A stretch of DNA of 64,000 bases from CAVWXT01 sp963759115 (GCA_963759115.1 CAVWXT010000001.1:1054001-1118000), one strand, 5' to 3'; shown: positions 1-9,299, numbered from the stretch's first letter. Made by a program: numbers and translations. The notes: generated from the letters alone by a model not told the origin.

Positions 1-10
1 GAACCAACCC

Positions 11-253
11 ATGACGATGTTGACCGCCACGGAAGCCCGCAAGAGGCTCTACACGCTGCTGGACAACGTGGCTGAATCGCACGAGGCCGTGCAGATCGCC
101 GGCAAGCGACATTCCGCCGTATTGGTGTCGGAAGAAGACTGGCGGGCCATTCAGGAGACACTCTATCTGACGTCGATCCCCGGGATGAAAGAGTCGATCA
201 TCAAGGGACTACGCACGCCCGTCAAGAAATGCGCCAAGGAGCTTGACTGGTGA
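11..253 (+). CDS. yefM: YefM/Phd-type antitoxin
   Basis: An 80-residue protein that opens with the Phd/YefM pattern MLTATEARKRLYTLLDNV, followed by the usual beta-strand hairpin segment (KRHSAVLVSEEDW) that forms the dimeric DNA-binding fold. The C-terminal third (GMKESIIKGL onward) is the part that wraps the toxin in this family. Its stop overlaps the start of the next gene by 4 bases, the standard antitoxin-first layout with translational coupling. In the family the antitoxin neutralises the partner RNase and represses its own promoter; the promoter itself lies off the left edge of the window. Family assignment is secure; the exact cognate specificity is inferred. Confidence 0.9.
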   Translation: MTMLTATEARKRLYTLLDNVAESHEAVQIAGKRHSAVLVSEEDWRAIQETLYLTSIPGMKESIIKGLRTPVKKCAKELDW

Positions 254-513
254 GTTGGACCTTGGTCTTCACCCAACAGGCGAAGAAGGACGCCAAGAAG
301 CTGGCTTCTTCCGGGCTCAAGTCCCGGGCCCAACGCCTTCTGGAAATCTTGAAGAAGAATCCCTATCGCACACCGCCCCCGTACGAGAAGCTCGTTGGCC
401 ACTTGGCCGGCGCCTGTTCCCGGCGAATCAACATCCAGCACCGGATTGTCTATCAGATTCTCGACGATGCGAAGGTCGTCAAGATCATCCGAATGTGGAC
501 ACACTATGAATAG
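250..513 (+). CDS. yoeB: YoeB/Txe-type mRNA interferase toxin
   Basis: An 87-residue RelE-fold protein. The motifs LVGHLAGACSRRIN and QHRIVYQ, and the C-terminal end WTHYE, match the YoeB/Txe family, whose last His and Tyr take part in ribosome-dependent mRNA cleavage. Length is normal. It overlaps the yefM-like gene by 4 bases, so the two are almost certainly co-translated. Cytoplasmic; acts on mRNA in the ribosomal A site in characterised relatives. It runs convergently into the long reductase gene whose stop is only about 30 bases away. There is no sign of truncation or frame change. Confidence 0.9.
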   Translation: MSWTLVFTQQAKKDAKKLASSGLKSRAQRLLEILKKNPYRTPPPYEKLVGHLAGACSRRINIQHRIVYQILDDAKVVKIIRMWTHYE

Positions 514-542
514 CTGGCCGTGAATGTCTCGCTTTCCATCGT

Positions 543-3500
543 TCAGCTCGCTTCGCCCGTGCAGTTCTCGGCCGCACAGTCGCACTTGCGCAACGAAATG
601 GCGTCGACGGGGCAGACGTTGATGCAGTTGGCGCAGCGAATGCACTGGTCGGCGTCGATCCAAATGTACGTTGCGGCGTCGGCTTCCGTGGCCGGCACTT
701 CGGTCCATCGCAGCGGCGCCCGTCGGCGTCGAGTTCCAGACGGTTCAGCCGCAAGATGCAGTTGCGCGGCGAAACCTTGATGCACCAGTCGCAGTGGATG
801 CACTTGTCCTGGTCGATCTCGAACTTGTGGTTGCACAGGTAGCAGCGCCAGGCATGGGTTTCGGCGGCCTCGGAATCGTAACCGAGCTCCACTTCATCGC
901 CGGCTCCGCGCCGGAAAAGCGGCAAGAGCGGCATGGCGGGCGTGTCCGCCAGATCGTGGTCGCGGAGCCTGCCGGTCGGGTCGGCCCGCTCCACTTGCAG
1001 GTATTGCCGCCGTCGCGGTTGGCCCATCAGGAACGTATCGATCTCGTGGGCGGCAAGCTTGCCGTCGCCAATGGCGCTGATCACGTCGGCGTTGCCCGAC
1101 GAGTAATCGCCCGCCGCGAACAACCGCTCGAGCGTGGTGAGGTGTCCGCCGGCCAATCGCACGCCTTCCGGCAGGATGCGGCCGTCCTGCGATTGCCCGA
1201 TCGAGAAGATCAATGTCCGACAGGGTACGTCATACTGGCTGGCGGGGATCGGTTCGATGGCGGGCTTGCCGCCGTCGCTGTCTTGACCCAACAGGTTGCG
1301 GCTGAAAGTAATTGCCTGGAGCTTGCCGTCCCGCAGTTTGGCCACGATGGGCGTCACCAGCGTCTCGATCCGCACGCCTTCTTCCCGCATTTCGTGGAGT
1401 TCTTCACTGGTGGCCGACATCTGACCCTCGCCGCGACGGTACATGATGCTGACCGTGGCGCCCGGCCCCAGCAGTCGCCGCGCCGTGCGGGCACAGTCGA
1501 CGGCCGTGAAGCCCCCGCCGACGACCACCACGTCGCTTTCAATGGGCAGCGGCTTGCCGTCGTTGAAGCATTTCATGAACCGCAGGCCCTCGTAGCCGAC
1601 GCCCGGCGGCAAACCGTCCAGTACCAGCATCCGCGGCCGATTGGCGCCGGCGGCCAGCAGCACCGCATCGTGCTGCCGGCACAATTCAACAACCTCCGGC
1701 CCATCGACTTCGTGCTGCAATTGAACGTGAATCCCGCTTTGGATGATGGCCGCGATGTCTTCTTCCAACACGTCGCGCGGCAACCGGAACGTCGGGATGC
1801 CGATGCGGATCTGGCCGCCGAGGTACGGCTCGCGCTCGCAGATCGTCACCTCATGTCCGTAGCGTTTCAGTTCGCGGGCCGCGGACAGGCCGGCCGGCCC
1901 GCCGCCGACAATCGCCACGCGTTTGCCGCTGGCGGCATAGTAAGGCGGAAGCGGTTGGCTCGGGCGGCCCTTGCCGTCGGCAGCGGAGCGTTTCAAGTGG
2001 CAGATTCGCACTGGGCCCTTGATGCTGGTCCATTGATACCGGCAGCGGTCCTCGCACGGCCGAGTGCAGATTCGCCCCAACACGCCCGGCAGGACATTGT
2101 CCTCTTGGTTCAGCAGATGGGCCTCGGTTGGCCGGCCATGCGCAAGGTGGCGGATGTACTCGGGCACGTTCGTCCTGGCCGGACAAGCCGCGCGGCAAGG
2201 GACGTCGCGGGCGAGCGTCTTCAGGTCCAGCGCCGTCTCGCCTCGGCCGGTGACGACCGACAACTCCAGCGGATTGATCGCCTTTTCGTACACGATCTCG
2301 ATCGCCTCGACGGCGCGGCAGTACGGCTCGATGCCCACGCGGGCGACGTTGTCGGCCAGGCTCTCTTGTCCTGGCGCATTCGCAGGAAGGTGTCGAGAAT
2401 CGTCGCCACCACGCGGACGCAGTCGTTCTGCTTGAACTCGCCCAGCTTTTCGCCGAACCGATTCTGCGTGCCGCCCACGGTGATCAGGTAACCTTCGGTC
2501 GAGCCGACGTGTTCGCGGATTCGCAGCCCGCGCAAGCCGATGTCGGCAATACGATAAGGAGAGCAGGAATTAGGGCAGCCGGTGATGTTTACCAACACCC
2601 GGTCGCAGATCGGCGCGTACTTCGGATCGTACACGAGATCGCGCAACAAATCGAACATCGTGTGCGTCGACGAGACGGCCAGTGGGCAGTAGGTCGTGCC
2701 CACGCAACTGACCACGTCGCGGAGTCCGTAGAAATCCTCGGCCTCCAAGCCCAAGGCATGGATCTCCGCCGCAATTGCCCGGCGCGCTGGGGGTCGACGC
2801 CGTGCAGTTCCAGGTTCTGCCGGTTCGTGCTGTAGACGTGCTTGTCGCCGTAGACTTCCGACAACTCGGCGATCTTGGCGAGATGCTCGGAACTGAGTTC
2901 GCCCTTGGGAATCTTGATTTGCTGGATGGCCAGCCCGTCGCTGCCGCGCGGGTCGGGATGCGACAGCGGACGATCGGCGACCGCCGCTGCACAACGCTCC
3001 GACGGCTGCTCGTCGAAGCCGCTGCGGTCGATCCCCTCCTTGTCGAGATATTCGTTGACAAGCTCCCGGCAGCGATCGATTCCCAGACGGTGGACGACGA
3101 ACTTCAACCGGGCATACATGCGCAGATGGCGGTCGCCGTGGTCGCGGAACAACAGGCCCACCGCCCGGCACACCTCGATGATCTTCTCCGGCGGCACGAA
3201 GGAGTAGAGCGGTTGCGCCACGAATCCTCTCCAGCCCATGCCGCCGCCGATCAACACGCGAAAGCCCGGCTCCGCAGGGCCGTCGGGTCGCCCGCGGGCT
3301 ACCGCCACGATGCCGACACAATTGATGTACGGCTGGCCGCAATCGCCGCCGCAGCCGGAGTAGCTGATCTTGAACTTGCGCGGCAGGTTGTCGAGTTCGC
3401 GGCACGCGGCCAGCCGCGCGGCCGTGGCCTTGGCGAAGGGCAACACGTCGAGGATGCGGTGCGGGCAGATCGACGCCCGGGGGCAGGCGGCCACGTTCCG

Positions 3501-3881
3501 CGTCACGTCGCCGCAGCCGTGCAAGGTCGTCAGCCCCGCCGCCTTGATCTCGCGCAGGAACTCCGGAAGGTCTTTCAGTCTCAGGCAGTGGAGCTGCGCA
3601 CTCTGCCGCGTGGTAAACGAAATGCGCTGCGGGGCGTACTTGGCCGAAATGCGGGCCAGTGCCCGCGCCTGGACCGAAGTGATCTGCCCGCCGGGGATGA
3701 CCACGCGGGCCATGTGGTGGCCCGGCTGCCGCGAATGATAGATGCCGTACCACTTGGCGATGGCGATTTCTTCGCGCGACATCGAGCCTTTGCGGGCGAT
3801 TTCGTCGAAGTCCAGCACGAGTCCGACCGCCTTGACGGCCTCCTCGTCGCTACGCCGCTGTTGGGAAAGGTCTCGTTGCAT
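543..3881 (-). CDS. Fused sulfite/nitrite reductase - GltD-like FAD oxidoreductase - ferredoxin (frameshifted)
   Basis: Read across three frame jumps (near 2770, 2370 and 690) this is one protein of about 1,110 residues. The N-terminal ~500 residues form a siroheme/4Fe-4S sulfite or nitrite reductase with the C-x5-C (SCVGTTYC) and C-x3-C (TGCPNSC) cluster ligands. It runs without a stop, through FLRMRQDKESLADNVARVG, into a GltD/dihydropyrimidine-dehydrogenase-like part. That part has a Cys-rich N-terminal Fe-S segment (CRAACPARTNVPEY, CTRPCEDRCR), an FAD motif (VAIVGGGPAGLSAA) and an NAD(P) motif (VVVVGGGFTAVDCA). The C-terminus has two ferredoxin motifs: CIHCDWCIKVSP, where Ser stands in place of the usual fourth Cys, and the complete CIRCANCINVCP. 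Inferred role: self-contained NAD(P)H-driven assimilatory reduction of sulfite or nitrite. It begins 7 bases after ruvA. The alternative is two separate genes. Confidence 0.75.
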
Positions 3882-3888
3882 GAGCGTC

Positions 3889-4512
3889 CTACTTCTGGCT
3901 CTGCTGATAGATCGCCTCGATCAGGCTCTGCACGTCCTTGAACTTCTTCTTCGACGAGAGGGCCGTGTCCAACAGCCGCCGGGCGTCGCTCTCGCTGTGG
4001 CCCAGCGAGCGCAGCACTTCGTACGTCTCGGAAACCACGTCCGGCTCGACCTGCGCTTCGTACTTTTCGTCGCGGGCGACCATCAGCGCGAACTTGGGCA
4101 CCTTCCGCCGCAGCTTGGCGATGATCCGCTCGGCCATCGCCGGCCCGATGCCCGGCAAGCCGGACAGGGCCTTGGCGTCCTGCTCCTCGATGGCCGTGGC
4201 CACCTCCTTGACCGGCCGAACCATCGAGCGGAGGGCTTTTTTCGTGCCCACGCCGTCGACCGAGCAGAACAACTCGAAAAACTCCCGCTCTACCTCGCTC
4301 AAAAAACCGATCAGCCGCGGTGTCATGCGGCCCTGCATCGGGTTGCCGTCGACGTATTCGATGGTGTGCAGACTGACCGCCTGATTCAGTTGGCTCTGCA
4401 ACTGCCGCCGCGTGAACTCGGGAATCAGCACCTCGTATTCGAAGGCGTCGATTTTCAGGGTCAGCGTGTCGTCGTGCAGGGCCACCAGTTGGCCGGTGAT
4501 CTTGGTAATCAT
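3889..4512 (-). CDS. ruvA: Holliday junction branch migration protein RuvA
   Basis: A 207-residue protein beginning MITKITGQLVA, the normal RuvA N-terminus. An in-frame upstream extension exists, but this ATG gives the family start. Domain I (OB fold) covers roughly residues 1-65. The helix-hairpin-helix domain II is seen in FCSVDGVGTKKALRSM and LSGLPGIGPAMAERII, and the C-terminal domain III contacts RuvB (SESDARRLLDTALSSKKKFKDVQSLIE region, read in pieces). In the family RuvA binds four-way junctions and loads RuvB for branch migration. It lies 7 bases upstream of the reductase fusion gene and is probably co-transcribed with it, which looks like a chance pairing. No ruvB or ruvC is adjacent. 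Confidence 0.95.
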   Translation of the reverse strand: MITKITGQLVALHDDTLTLKIDAFEYEVLIPEFTRRQLQSQLNQAVSLHTIEYVDGNPMQGRMTPRLIGFLSEVEREFFELFCSVDGVGTKKALRSMVRPVKEVATAIEEQDAKALSGLPGIGPAMAERIIAKLRRKVPKFALMVARDEKYEAQVEPDVVSETYEVLRSLGHSESDARRLLDTALSSKKKFKDVQSLIEAIYQQSQK

Positions 4513-4907
4513 GGATGGTATGAGGGGAAATGTGTTGCCGCCCAATAGCCGGCCGCGTTGCAACAGTGCAACAACACGGAGATGCGTTGATTTCTCTTGG
4601 GTGTTGCAGGTCGCCGGAAGTCGTTGCGTTTATTCGAGTTGTGGCCGGCCGAAAGGTCGTAAGTCGATTTGTTCTTTCGGTTGGTGTGTTGCATTGGTAA
4701 ACAACTGCGCAAGCTGGGAAAGCATGTTGCCGCTAATGTTCGTTGATTCTCGGGCAACACGCAGAGGAGTAGTGTACGCATTTCGATATCCGCTATCAAC
4801 AGGAGAATTGGGCCACCGCGGAAGTGTGACCTGTGATCATTGGCGGGCGTCAGCGAGTCGGCTCCATTGGCTTGCTGGGAGTCTTCCCTATATTGCCAAC
4901 CAGATGC
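4513..4907. other. Non-coding gap
   Basis: This gap between the end of the MazF-type gene and the start of ruvA has open frames only by chance (for example 4509-4799 minus), with no family-like composition. It presumably carries the ruvA promoter. I see no RNA gene or clear repeat in it. Confidence 0.5.
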
Positions 4908-5225
4908 TTACTCAGCCGCACAAGCAACCGCTCGTGCCGTTGCTGACTCACCGAGCCGATACTCCCCGCGATCCGCGCGGGGAACAACGCCGAGGAACCC
5001 CAAACGAATGACCGAATCGGTCACGAGCCGCGCCGTGTTGAAGTCGGCATCGGAGCGGCGAAGGACTTCGTCGAAGTCAGGCACGGCCAGATGGAGTCCC
5101 GTGCTTATGCCACACACGAGGAAGTCGCCAAAAGGAGGCAGTTCACGCAGCAGGAGAGCGGGGCGGTTCTTTCGGACCCCATCAGCTTGTGGGACAGGCG
5201 TCAGAACGACATCGCCTTCCTTCAT
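4908..5225 (-). CDS. PemK/MazF-family toxin
   Basis: A 105-residue protein starting MKEGDVVLTPVP and containing RKNRPALLLRELPPFGDFLVCGIST, which matches the MazF/PemK beta-barrel opening (GDVV...RPALVL). A conserved-looking C-terminal segment ends in GFLGVVPRADRGEYRLGES. Family members are sequence-specific endoribonucleases. The start overlaps the stop of the upstream antitoxin gene by 4 bases (ATGA), supporting a coupled pair. No frame change is seen. The family call is firm; activity is inferred. Confidence 0.85.
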   Translation of the reverse strand: MKEGDVVLTPVPQADGVRKNRPALLLRELPPFGDFLVCGISTGLHLAVPDFDEVLRRSDADFNTARLVTDSVIRLGFLGVVPRADRGEYRLGESATARAVACAAE

Positions 5226-5458
5226 CCCTCGTACTCCGGGTTAGGTTCCTTGACCATGCTTAGATCGTATTCGGGTTCCGATTCTCCGTAGGCTGCCGCC
5301 AAGGATTCCGCGGACGCGGCAAGCCAACTGTTCCGTTCGTCGTCCAGTTCGCCAGGCTGGGTCAAGCATACCAGCAGCCTGTCTCCGGATGGGGCCTCGA
5401 TTGGCCTGGCCAGTTCCAGGTGCGTTCCGTCGATCACACGCGCTTCGACCACTTCCAT
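5222..5458 (-). CDS. Small antitoxin of the MazF-type pair
   Basis: A 78-residue protein starting MEVVEARVIDGTHLELARP. This start is chosen because a strong GGAGG lies just upstream (positions 5466-5470 on the complementary strand). The N-terminal beta-rich segment followed by an acidic tail (SEPEYDLSMVKEPNPEYEG) suits a MazE-like or planctomycete-type antitoxin, although I recognise no named family with certainty. The 4-base overlap with the MazF-type gene and its smaller size make antitoxin the natural role. It would bind and neutralise the toxin and possibly repress the operon. Confidence 0.75.
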   Translation of the reverse strand: MEVVEARVIDGTHLELARPIEAPSGDRLLVCLTQPGELDDERNSWLAASAESLAAAYGESEPEYDLSMVKEPNPEYEG

Positions 5459-5645
5459 AAGAGCCTCCGATCTGACACCCCTCGTCCCGTTCACGCCATC
5501 TATTTTACCGTCGCGCGGCACTACCGGGCAAGCCGGCATTGGCACCCGGCGCAGGCCCGCCAATTGCGGTGAAAGAACATGGTGGGACTGCGCTTCGCTG
5601 GCCCCGCCCTACCTTCCGCAACAGAAACAAAGTAAAGCCGGCCGC

Positions 5646-6014
5646 TCACTTGGCCAGTTCGATGGCCGCGGCGCGGACGAAATCTGATAGGCCGCTGAAC
5701 CCTTTTCGTTTCGCGGTGGCCTCCAACAGCACCTTTTCTTCGGAGGTCAGCCGGACATTCACCTGGGCCGTGCGCGTGCCCTCGCGGGCCGGCGTCGGCG
5801 GGCGCTGGCCCTCTTCCAACAAGTAGGCCACCCAACCGCAAAACGCTTCGCGGGTGTTTTCGACGCATTGGTTGGCGGTCTTGCCGTCGCCGTGGATATT
5901 GGGCAACTCCAGTCCCCGGCCGTACGAAAGAACGGCATCACGAACGATTGTTTGGGGATCCCATTCACAGACGGCTTCCGGGGCCGAACACCGAATGGAG
6001 ACCAATGTCAACAA
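5646..6014 (-). pseudogene. HicB-like antitoxin, 5' end replaced by repeat sequence
   Basis: The last ~90 residues look like a HicB antitoxin. First comes a partial HicB core (GRGLELPNIHGDGKTANQCV, then the helix with REAFCGWVAYLLEEGQ). A ribbon-helix-helix-type C-terminus follows (TAQVNVRLTSEEKVLLEATA, SDFVRAAAIELAK). The first ~22 residues of the open frame are not HicB; they are translated from the 80-bp repeat that recurs at 9157-9236. No HicA toxin gene is next to it. I read it as an orphan whose natural start was lost at the repeat junction. It could still be translated from an internal start, but I see no good one. Confidence 0.6.
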
Positions 6015-6027
6015 CGGTTCCTGACAC
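5948..6027. repeat. 80-bp direct repeat, left copy
   Basis: Aligned by eye with 9157-9236: same orientation, same length, 7 mismatches in 80 (about 91% identity). Its complementary strand begins with TGTCAGGAACCGTTGTTGACA, an imperfect inverted repeat with TGTCA/TGACA arms. The two copies bracket the PIN-methylase island. Confidence 0.85.
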
Positions 6028-6047
6028 CATTTCCCCCCTTTTCCCCG

Positions 6048-6515
6048 TTATGGCAGACGACGAAGCCCGAAGGATAGGAAATGGCCGTCCGGCGAGACGA
6101 TCTGTGACTGCTCAAGCCCCCGTACAATCGTCAGCGAAATTACATCGGTTAGGTCACAATGGGTGCCGCAATAGGTTGGGTACACCCGCTTTGCTTCGTT
6201 AAAAACCTCTTCGGGGACACACAAAACCGTGACGTTATTGTTGTCCAGCCAAACGCGGAGCACATGCAGGGCCAGGGCAACCGTTCTCTCTCCGCCCGGT
6301 CCGATAAAGTTGTCGGGAGTCTTGCTTTTGACGAGGCGACGAACGCTCTCGGCAACAACGTATGTCGAGGTTACGAGGCGAAAGCCGGTCATTTGCTCGA
6401 AGAAATTACCGAACGTTGATACCCCTCGTTCGAACACTCCGACGATTGCACCGGTATCGACATACAGGACGTTTCGTCCCAGTCTGGCGATCTGATTTCT
6501 CCAGTATTCGTCCAT
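6048..6515 (-). CDS. PIN-domain nuclease
   Basis: A 155-residue protein with the spaced acidic residues of PIN RNases: Asp20 (LYVDTGAIVGVFERG), Glu56 (TYVVAESVRRLV), Asp121/Asp124 (CDLTDVISLTIVRGL) and Asp143 (SPDGHFLSFG). Length is typical of VapC-like proteins, and no separate small antitoxin gene is adjacent. It starts 2 bases after the stop of the methylase gene, so the two must be one operon, with the methylase first. Like the methylase it is less GC-rich than its surroundings. Family role: metal-dependent RNA (occasionally DNA) cleavage. That it serves as an effector paired with the methylase is inference from position. Confidence 0.85.
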   Translation of the reverse strand: MDEYWRNQIARLGRNVLYVDTGAIVGVFERGVSTFGNFFEQMTGFRLVTSTYVVAESVRRLVKSKTPDNFIGPGGERTVALALHVLRVWLDNNNVTVLCVPEEVFNEAKRVYPTYCGTHCDLTDVISLTIVRGLEQSQIVSPDGHFLSFGLRRLP

Positions 6516-6517
6516 CG

Positions 6518-8872
6518 CTACCCCGGACGCTTGTCCGTTCTCATCAACTTATCAATTTGGTTCCGGTCGTTCTTGGAAATCCCATATGCATCGTAAACCA
6601 GTTCGTCGATTTCACACAACAGGCGTGCGGCATTTGGGGTATCGGTCGGTTCGTCAAAGAACATCCCTTCCGTTTTCTTTCTCCACTTCGCGATGACTAC
6701 CTTTTCCATCTCCCGAACCTTCTTGGATATTTCCCGTGCCACAATCTTATCGAAGGACGGGAACGGCAATTCCATGAGGACTCCCTGGATAACCTTACGC
6801 TTTCGAGATCGACTGTCAAACCATGCGTTTGCAATTGGACTATTGAGAACCGCTGTGATAACTTCCTCGTTCACGTCCCCATTTGAAATAACAACATGAA
6901 AGTTCTCTGAAACGTACAATGTTTCTCGCGACACTGCCGCCACGAGACGCCATGCTGAACCAGGGTTTCGATTTGAATTTATTAGTACTTTCGTGCCTTC
7001 AAATAACTCTGGCTTTCTGGCGCGATCTAAGTGAGGCCCGTATCTGAGCCAAAGTGTCGGTCTGAGATTGGGACCAACGAGCAATGCGAACGGTCGAACG
7101 AAATCGACGCGGTTGATGTATGGCTTATCGCGATTGTCCCGTTTCGTTTGACTCTCGCTCGTCCGGTCGCCCTTTCTGAGGCGTATTCCGCTATTGACGG
7201 TAGCAATATCCCCGAGTGTTCCAAGTCGATCGCCCAATGTCTTCCACAGTTCACGCATCGGCGACACACGAAAGCGACTTTGGTGATCGCCAAGCCATTC
7301 CGCCGGGTCCGCCGGGTATGTTCGAGTGAACGTACCTGTGCGAGCGAATCTCTCGAAATCTACTGACCTCAATTCGCGAACCGTCGTGATTGACTGCGAT
7401 TCCGGACCGGTCTTCTGCAAAATAAGCACCGCTGTATCCGCGTGGGACTTGAAGAGACCGCCGGGAAGCAAATCAATTTCAAGAACGTTGCACTGTTGGA
7501 GTATCTTTCTCCGAGCATTTATCGCAGCCTTGGCATCGAGAATGCTCTGTGGAAGAACAATTCCCATGATGGCATTTGGCGCTGCAAGATCGATTAGATG
7601 TTCGAGGATGTCCGCAGAGACTTCCCGCCGCACTCCGGCGGACTTACTTTCCTTGAATGGAAGGTTCGTCACAATGATGGTTGGCTGCCGCGGCAGATCT
7701 GTGGCTTTAACGGTCAGCGCATCCATTTCGCGCACCGACCAGCCATTTCGATTATGCAGGTCTGTGAGAACAAGTGCCAAGGATGCCATCTCGCAGGCAA
7801 AGGCATCCAGGTCGGATCCAAAGATTGAATCCGTCAAATATCGGTGTCGCTGTTGGCCGTCCCAGGACGGCGGCAGTGATTCAGCGAGCCTGTCGAAACC
7901 AGCCAAGAGAAAAGAACCACAACCGGCGCATGGGTCCCATAGAAATCGTTGGTCTTTATCAATGGCCTCGATTGGCATTCGCCTAAGAATATACTCGGTG
8001 AGAGATCTGGGCGTGTAATAAATCCCCAAATCGCGACGAATCCCACTGGTAACAAGCGCGTTTTCGTATGAGTACGCTAGGACATCGGTGGTCAAGGTGT
8101 CAAACGAGAAGGATTGGCGAAGTTGACGAAAAACGCTTTCAATTAGTGTTCCGGTAAGATACTGCGAATCCAGGATGCTTGGCGTCACATTCTTTGAAAA
8201 GCGAGTATTGGCTTCCGTCAGTGCACCGCGTGCGTCGATACTTGGCGTAATGACCCCTTTGTCCTCTAGGGCGCGGCATGCAAACAACTGAAAAATCAGT
8301 CTAAGGACGGCACTGCGGGCATGTCCGTTGTCTTTGTATCGTTGTGCAAGGTTGTTTAGGCTATCCCGCATCAAGTTATCGAGCAGCTTCTTTAGGGAAT
8401 TGCTCGTGATGCTTTGCATCCATGTGGCCAATCCTGCGTCAACAAAATCAAGTTGGATGCGATCATTTTTGGCTTCCGTGAGCGTAGACGGAGAATAATC
8501 CCGAATTCGCCCGCGCACACGCTCCTGCCAGCGATCGCGCCCGCAAACATCAATTGGTTCCGCCGCGCTCTCCTTGCGGATTGGCCAGAATTCAACTCTG
8601 TCGCCGCTGCCGACAATTGCGAGAGGACTGGTTAAGTACCGAAGGAGATCGAGGGTCTCCCGTTTTCTGCCGGGCACTTCGTCAAACGCGGCGATGCATG
8701 CGGCGCGTGTGTCGTGAGGAAACCGGGAAAAGGCCGCAATGTCTACCTTCGAGGCGACAAGTGCATCATCAGCCGATCTTGCCGTAAAACGGCATTCTGG
8801 TATAATGTTGCTTTCTGCGTAGCCTGCGTCCTGAAGGAAGGTCGTGACTTCTTGAATGAACTGCGTTGACAT
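6518..8872 (-). CDS. N6-adenine DNA methyltransferase with fused target-recognition region
   Basis: A 784-residue protein. An N-terminal helical region (~1-260) precedes an Eco57I/HsdM-like methylase core with motif X (GIYYTPRSLTEYI, 283-295), motif I (DPCAGCGSF, 313-321) and motif IV as NLPF (403-406) instead of the usual NPPY/F. A C-terminal ~250-residue region (from about 530) resembles HsdS/type II target-recognition domains, so modification and specificity sit in one chain as in type IIG enzymes. I see no obvious PD-(D/E)xK nuclease in the N-terminus. It sits 2 bases upstream of the PIN gene. The open frame is intact and less GC-rich than the neighbours, suggesting recent transfer. The substrate (DNA) is inferred from the family; NLPY/NLPF also occurs in rRNA dimethylases. 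Confidence 0.8.
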   Translation of the reverse strand: MSTQFIQEVTTFLQDAGYAESNIIPECRFTARSADDALVASKVDIAAFSRFPHDTRAACIAAFDEVPGRKRETLDLLRYLTSPLAIVGSGDRVEFWPIRKESAAEPIDVCGRDRWQERVRGRIRDYSPSTLTEAKNDRIQLDFVDAGLATWMQSITSNSLKKLLDNLMRDSLNNLAQRYKDNGHARSAVLRLIFQLFACRALEDKGVITPSIDARGALTEANTRFSKNVTPSILDSQYLTGTLIESVFRQLRQSFSFDTLTTDVLAYSYENALVTSGIRRDLGIYYTPRSLTEYILRRMPIEAIDKDQRFLWDPCAGCGSFLLAGFDRLAESLPPSWDGQQRHRYLTDSIFGSDLDAFACEMASLALVLTDLHNRNGWSVREMDALTVKATDLPRQPTIIVTNLPFKESKSAGVRREVSADILEHLIDLAAPNAIMGIVLPQSILDAKAAINARRKILQQCNVLEIDLLPGGLFKSHADTAVLILQKTGPESQSITTVRELRSVDFERFARTGTFTRTYPADPAEWLGDHQSRFRVSPMRELWKTLGDRLGTLGDIATVNSGIRLRKGDRTSESQTKRDNRDKPYINRVDFVRPFALLVGPNLRPTLWLRYGPHLDRARKPELFEGTKVLINSNRNPGSAWRLVAAVSRETLYVSENFHVVISNGDVNEEVITAVLNSPIANAWFDSRSRKRKVIQGVLMELPFPSFDKIVAREISKKVREMEKVVIAKWRKKTEGMFFDEPTDTPNAARLLCEIDELVYDAYGISKNDRNQIDKLMRTDKRPG

Positions 8873-9299
8873 AGCCTAGCCCTCGTCATATCAGCGCCAG
8901 TCTACAGCAGAAATGCTTGGGAGAACAGACCGAAATCGCGAATTTTGCGAACCTTTCATCCCTTTCGGCCGTCAAAGTAGTTACAGAGGTGCTCCAGGTC
9001 CCATAACGACAGCGGAAAGATTGCCTGAGCCCTCATCTCCTCGCCCCTCGCTTCACAGCGAGGAGAGCGGCCCCGCGTCCTGACGGCGCAGCAGCCTTAT
9101 GCCCTGTCGGGGGGGTGCGCGTCTGCGCGGGTGGGGATAAAGCGGTGTGAGGGACTATTGTTTGGGGATCCCATTCACACACGGCCTCCGGGGCCAAACA
9201 CCGAATGGATACGAATGTCAACAACAGTTCGTGACAGCTTTTCCTCCACTACTATCAAACGACCCTACGGGTCGGAAACCGCCGAACGCAAACGCTCGC
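8873..9299. other. Gap holding the right repeat copy
   Basis: No convincing gene. It contains the upstream region of the methylase gene, a short GC-rich hairpin (around 9045-9070, cctcgcttcacagcgagg) and the right copy of the 80-bp repeat. The open frame 9033-9224 on the minus strand is just translated repeat. Confidence 0.6.
9157..9236. repeat. 80-bp direct repeat, right copy
   Basis: Second copy of the repeat at 5948-6027, same orientation, 7 mismatches. Here it is followed on the minus-strand side by unrelated GC-rich sequence rather than the HicB-like remnant. Confidence 0.85.

Noticed and set aside
671..2491. Long plus-strand open frame of ~600 residues
   Set aside because: It lies antisense to the reductase fusion and its composition is that of a reverse-strand shadow in GC-rich DNA; the minus-strand reading has clear motifs.
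2775..3941. Plus-strand 388-residue open frame
   Set aside because: Antisense to the siroheme reductase domain; no family pattern.
4509..4799. Minus-strand 96-residue open frame upstream of ruvA
   Set aside because: No ribosome binding site, no family-like composition, overlaps the ruvA start.
9033..9224. Minus-strand 62-residue open frame
   Set aside because: Its first part is the translated 80-bp repeat and the rest is low-complexity GC-rich sequence.
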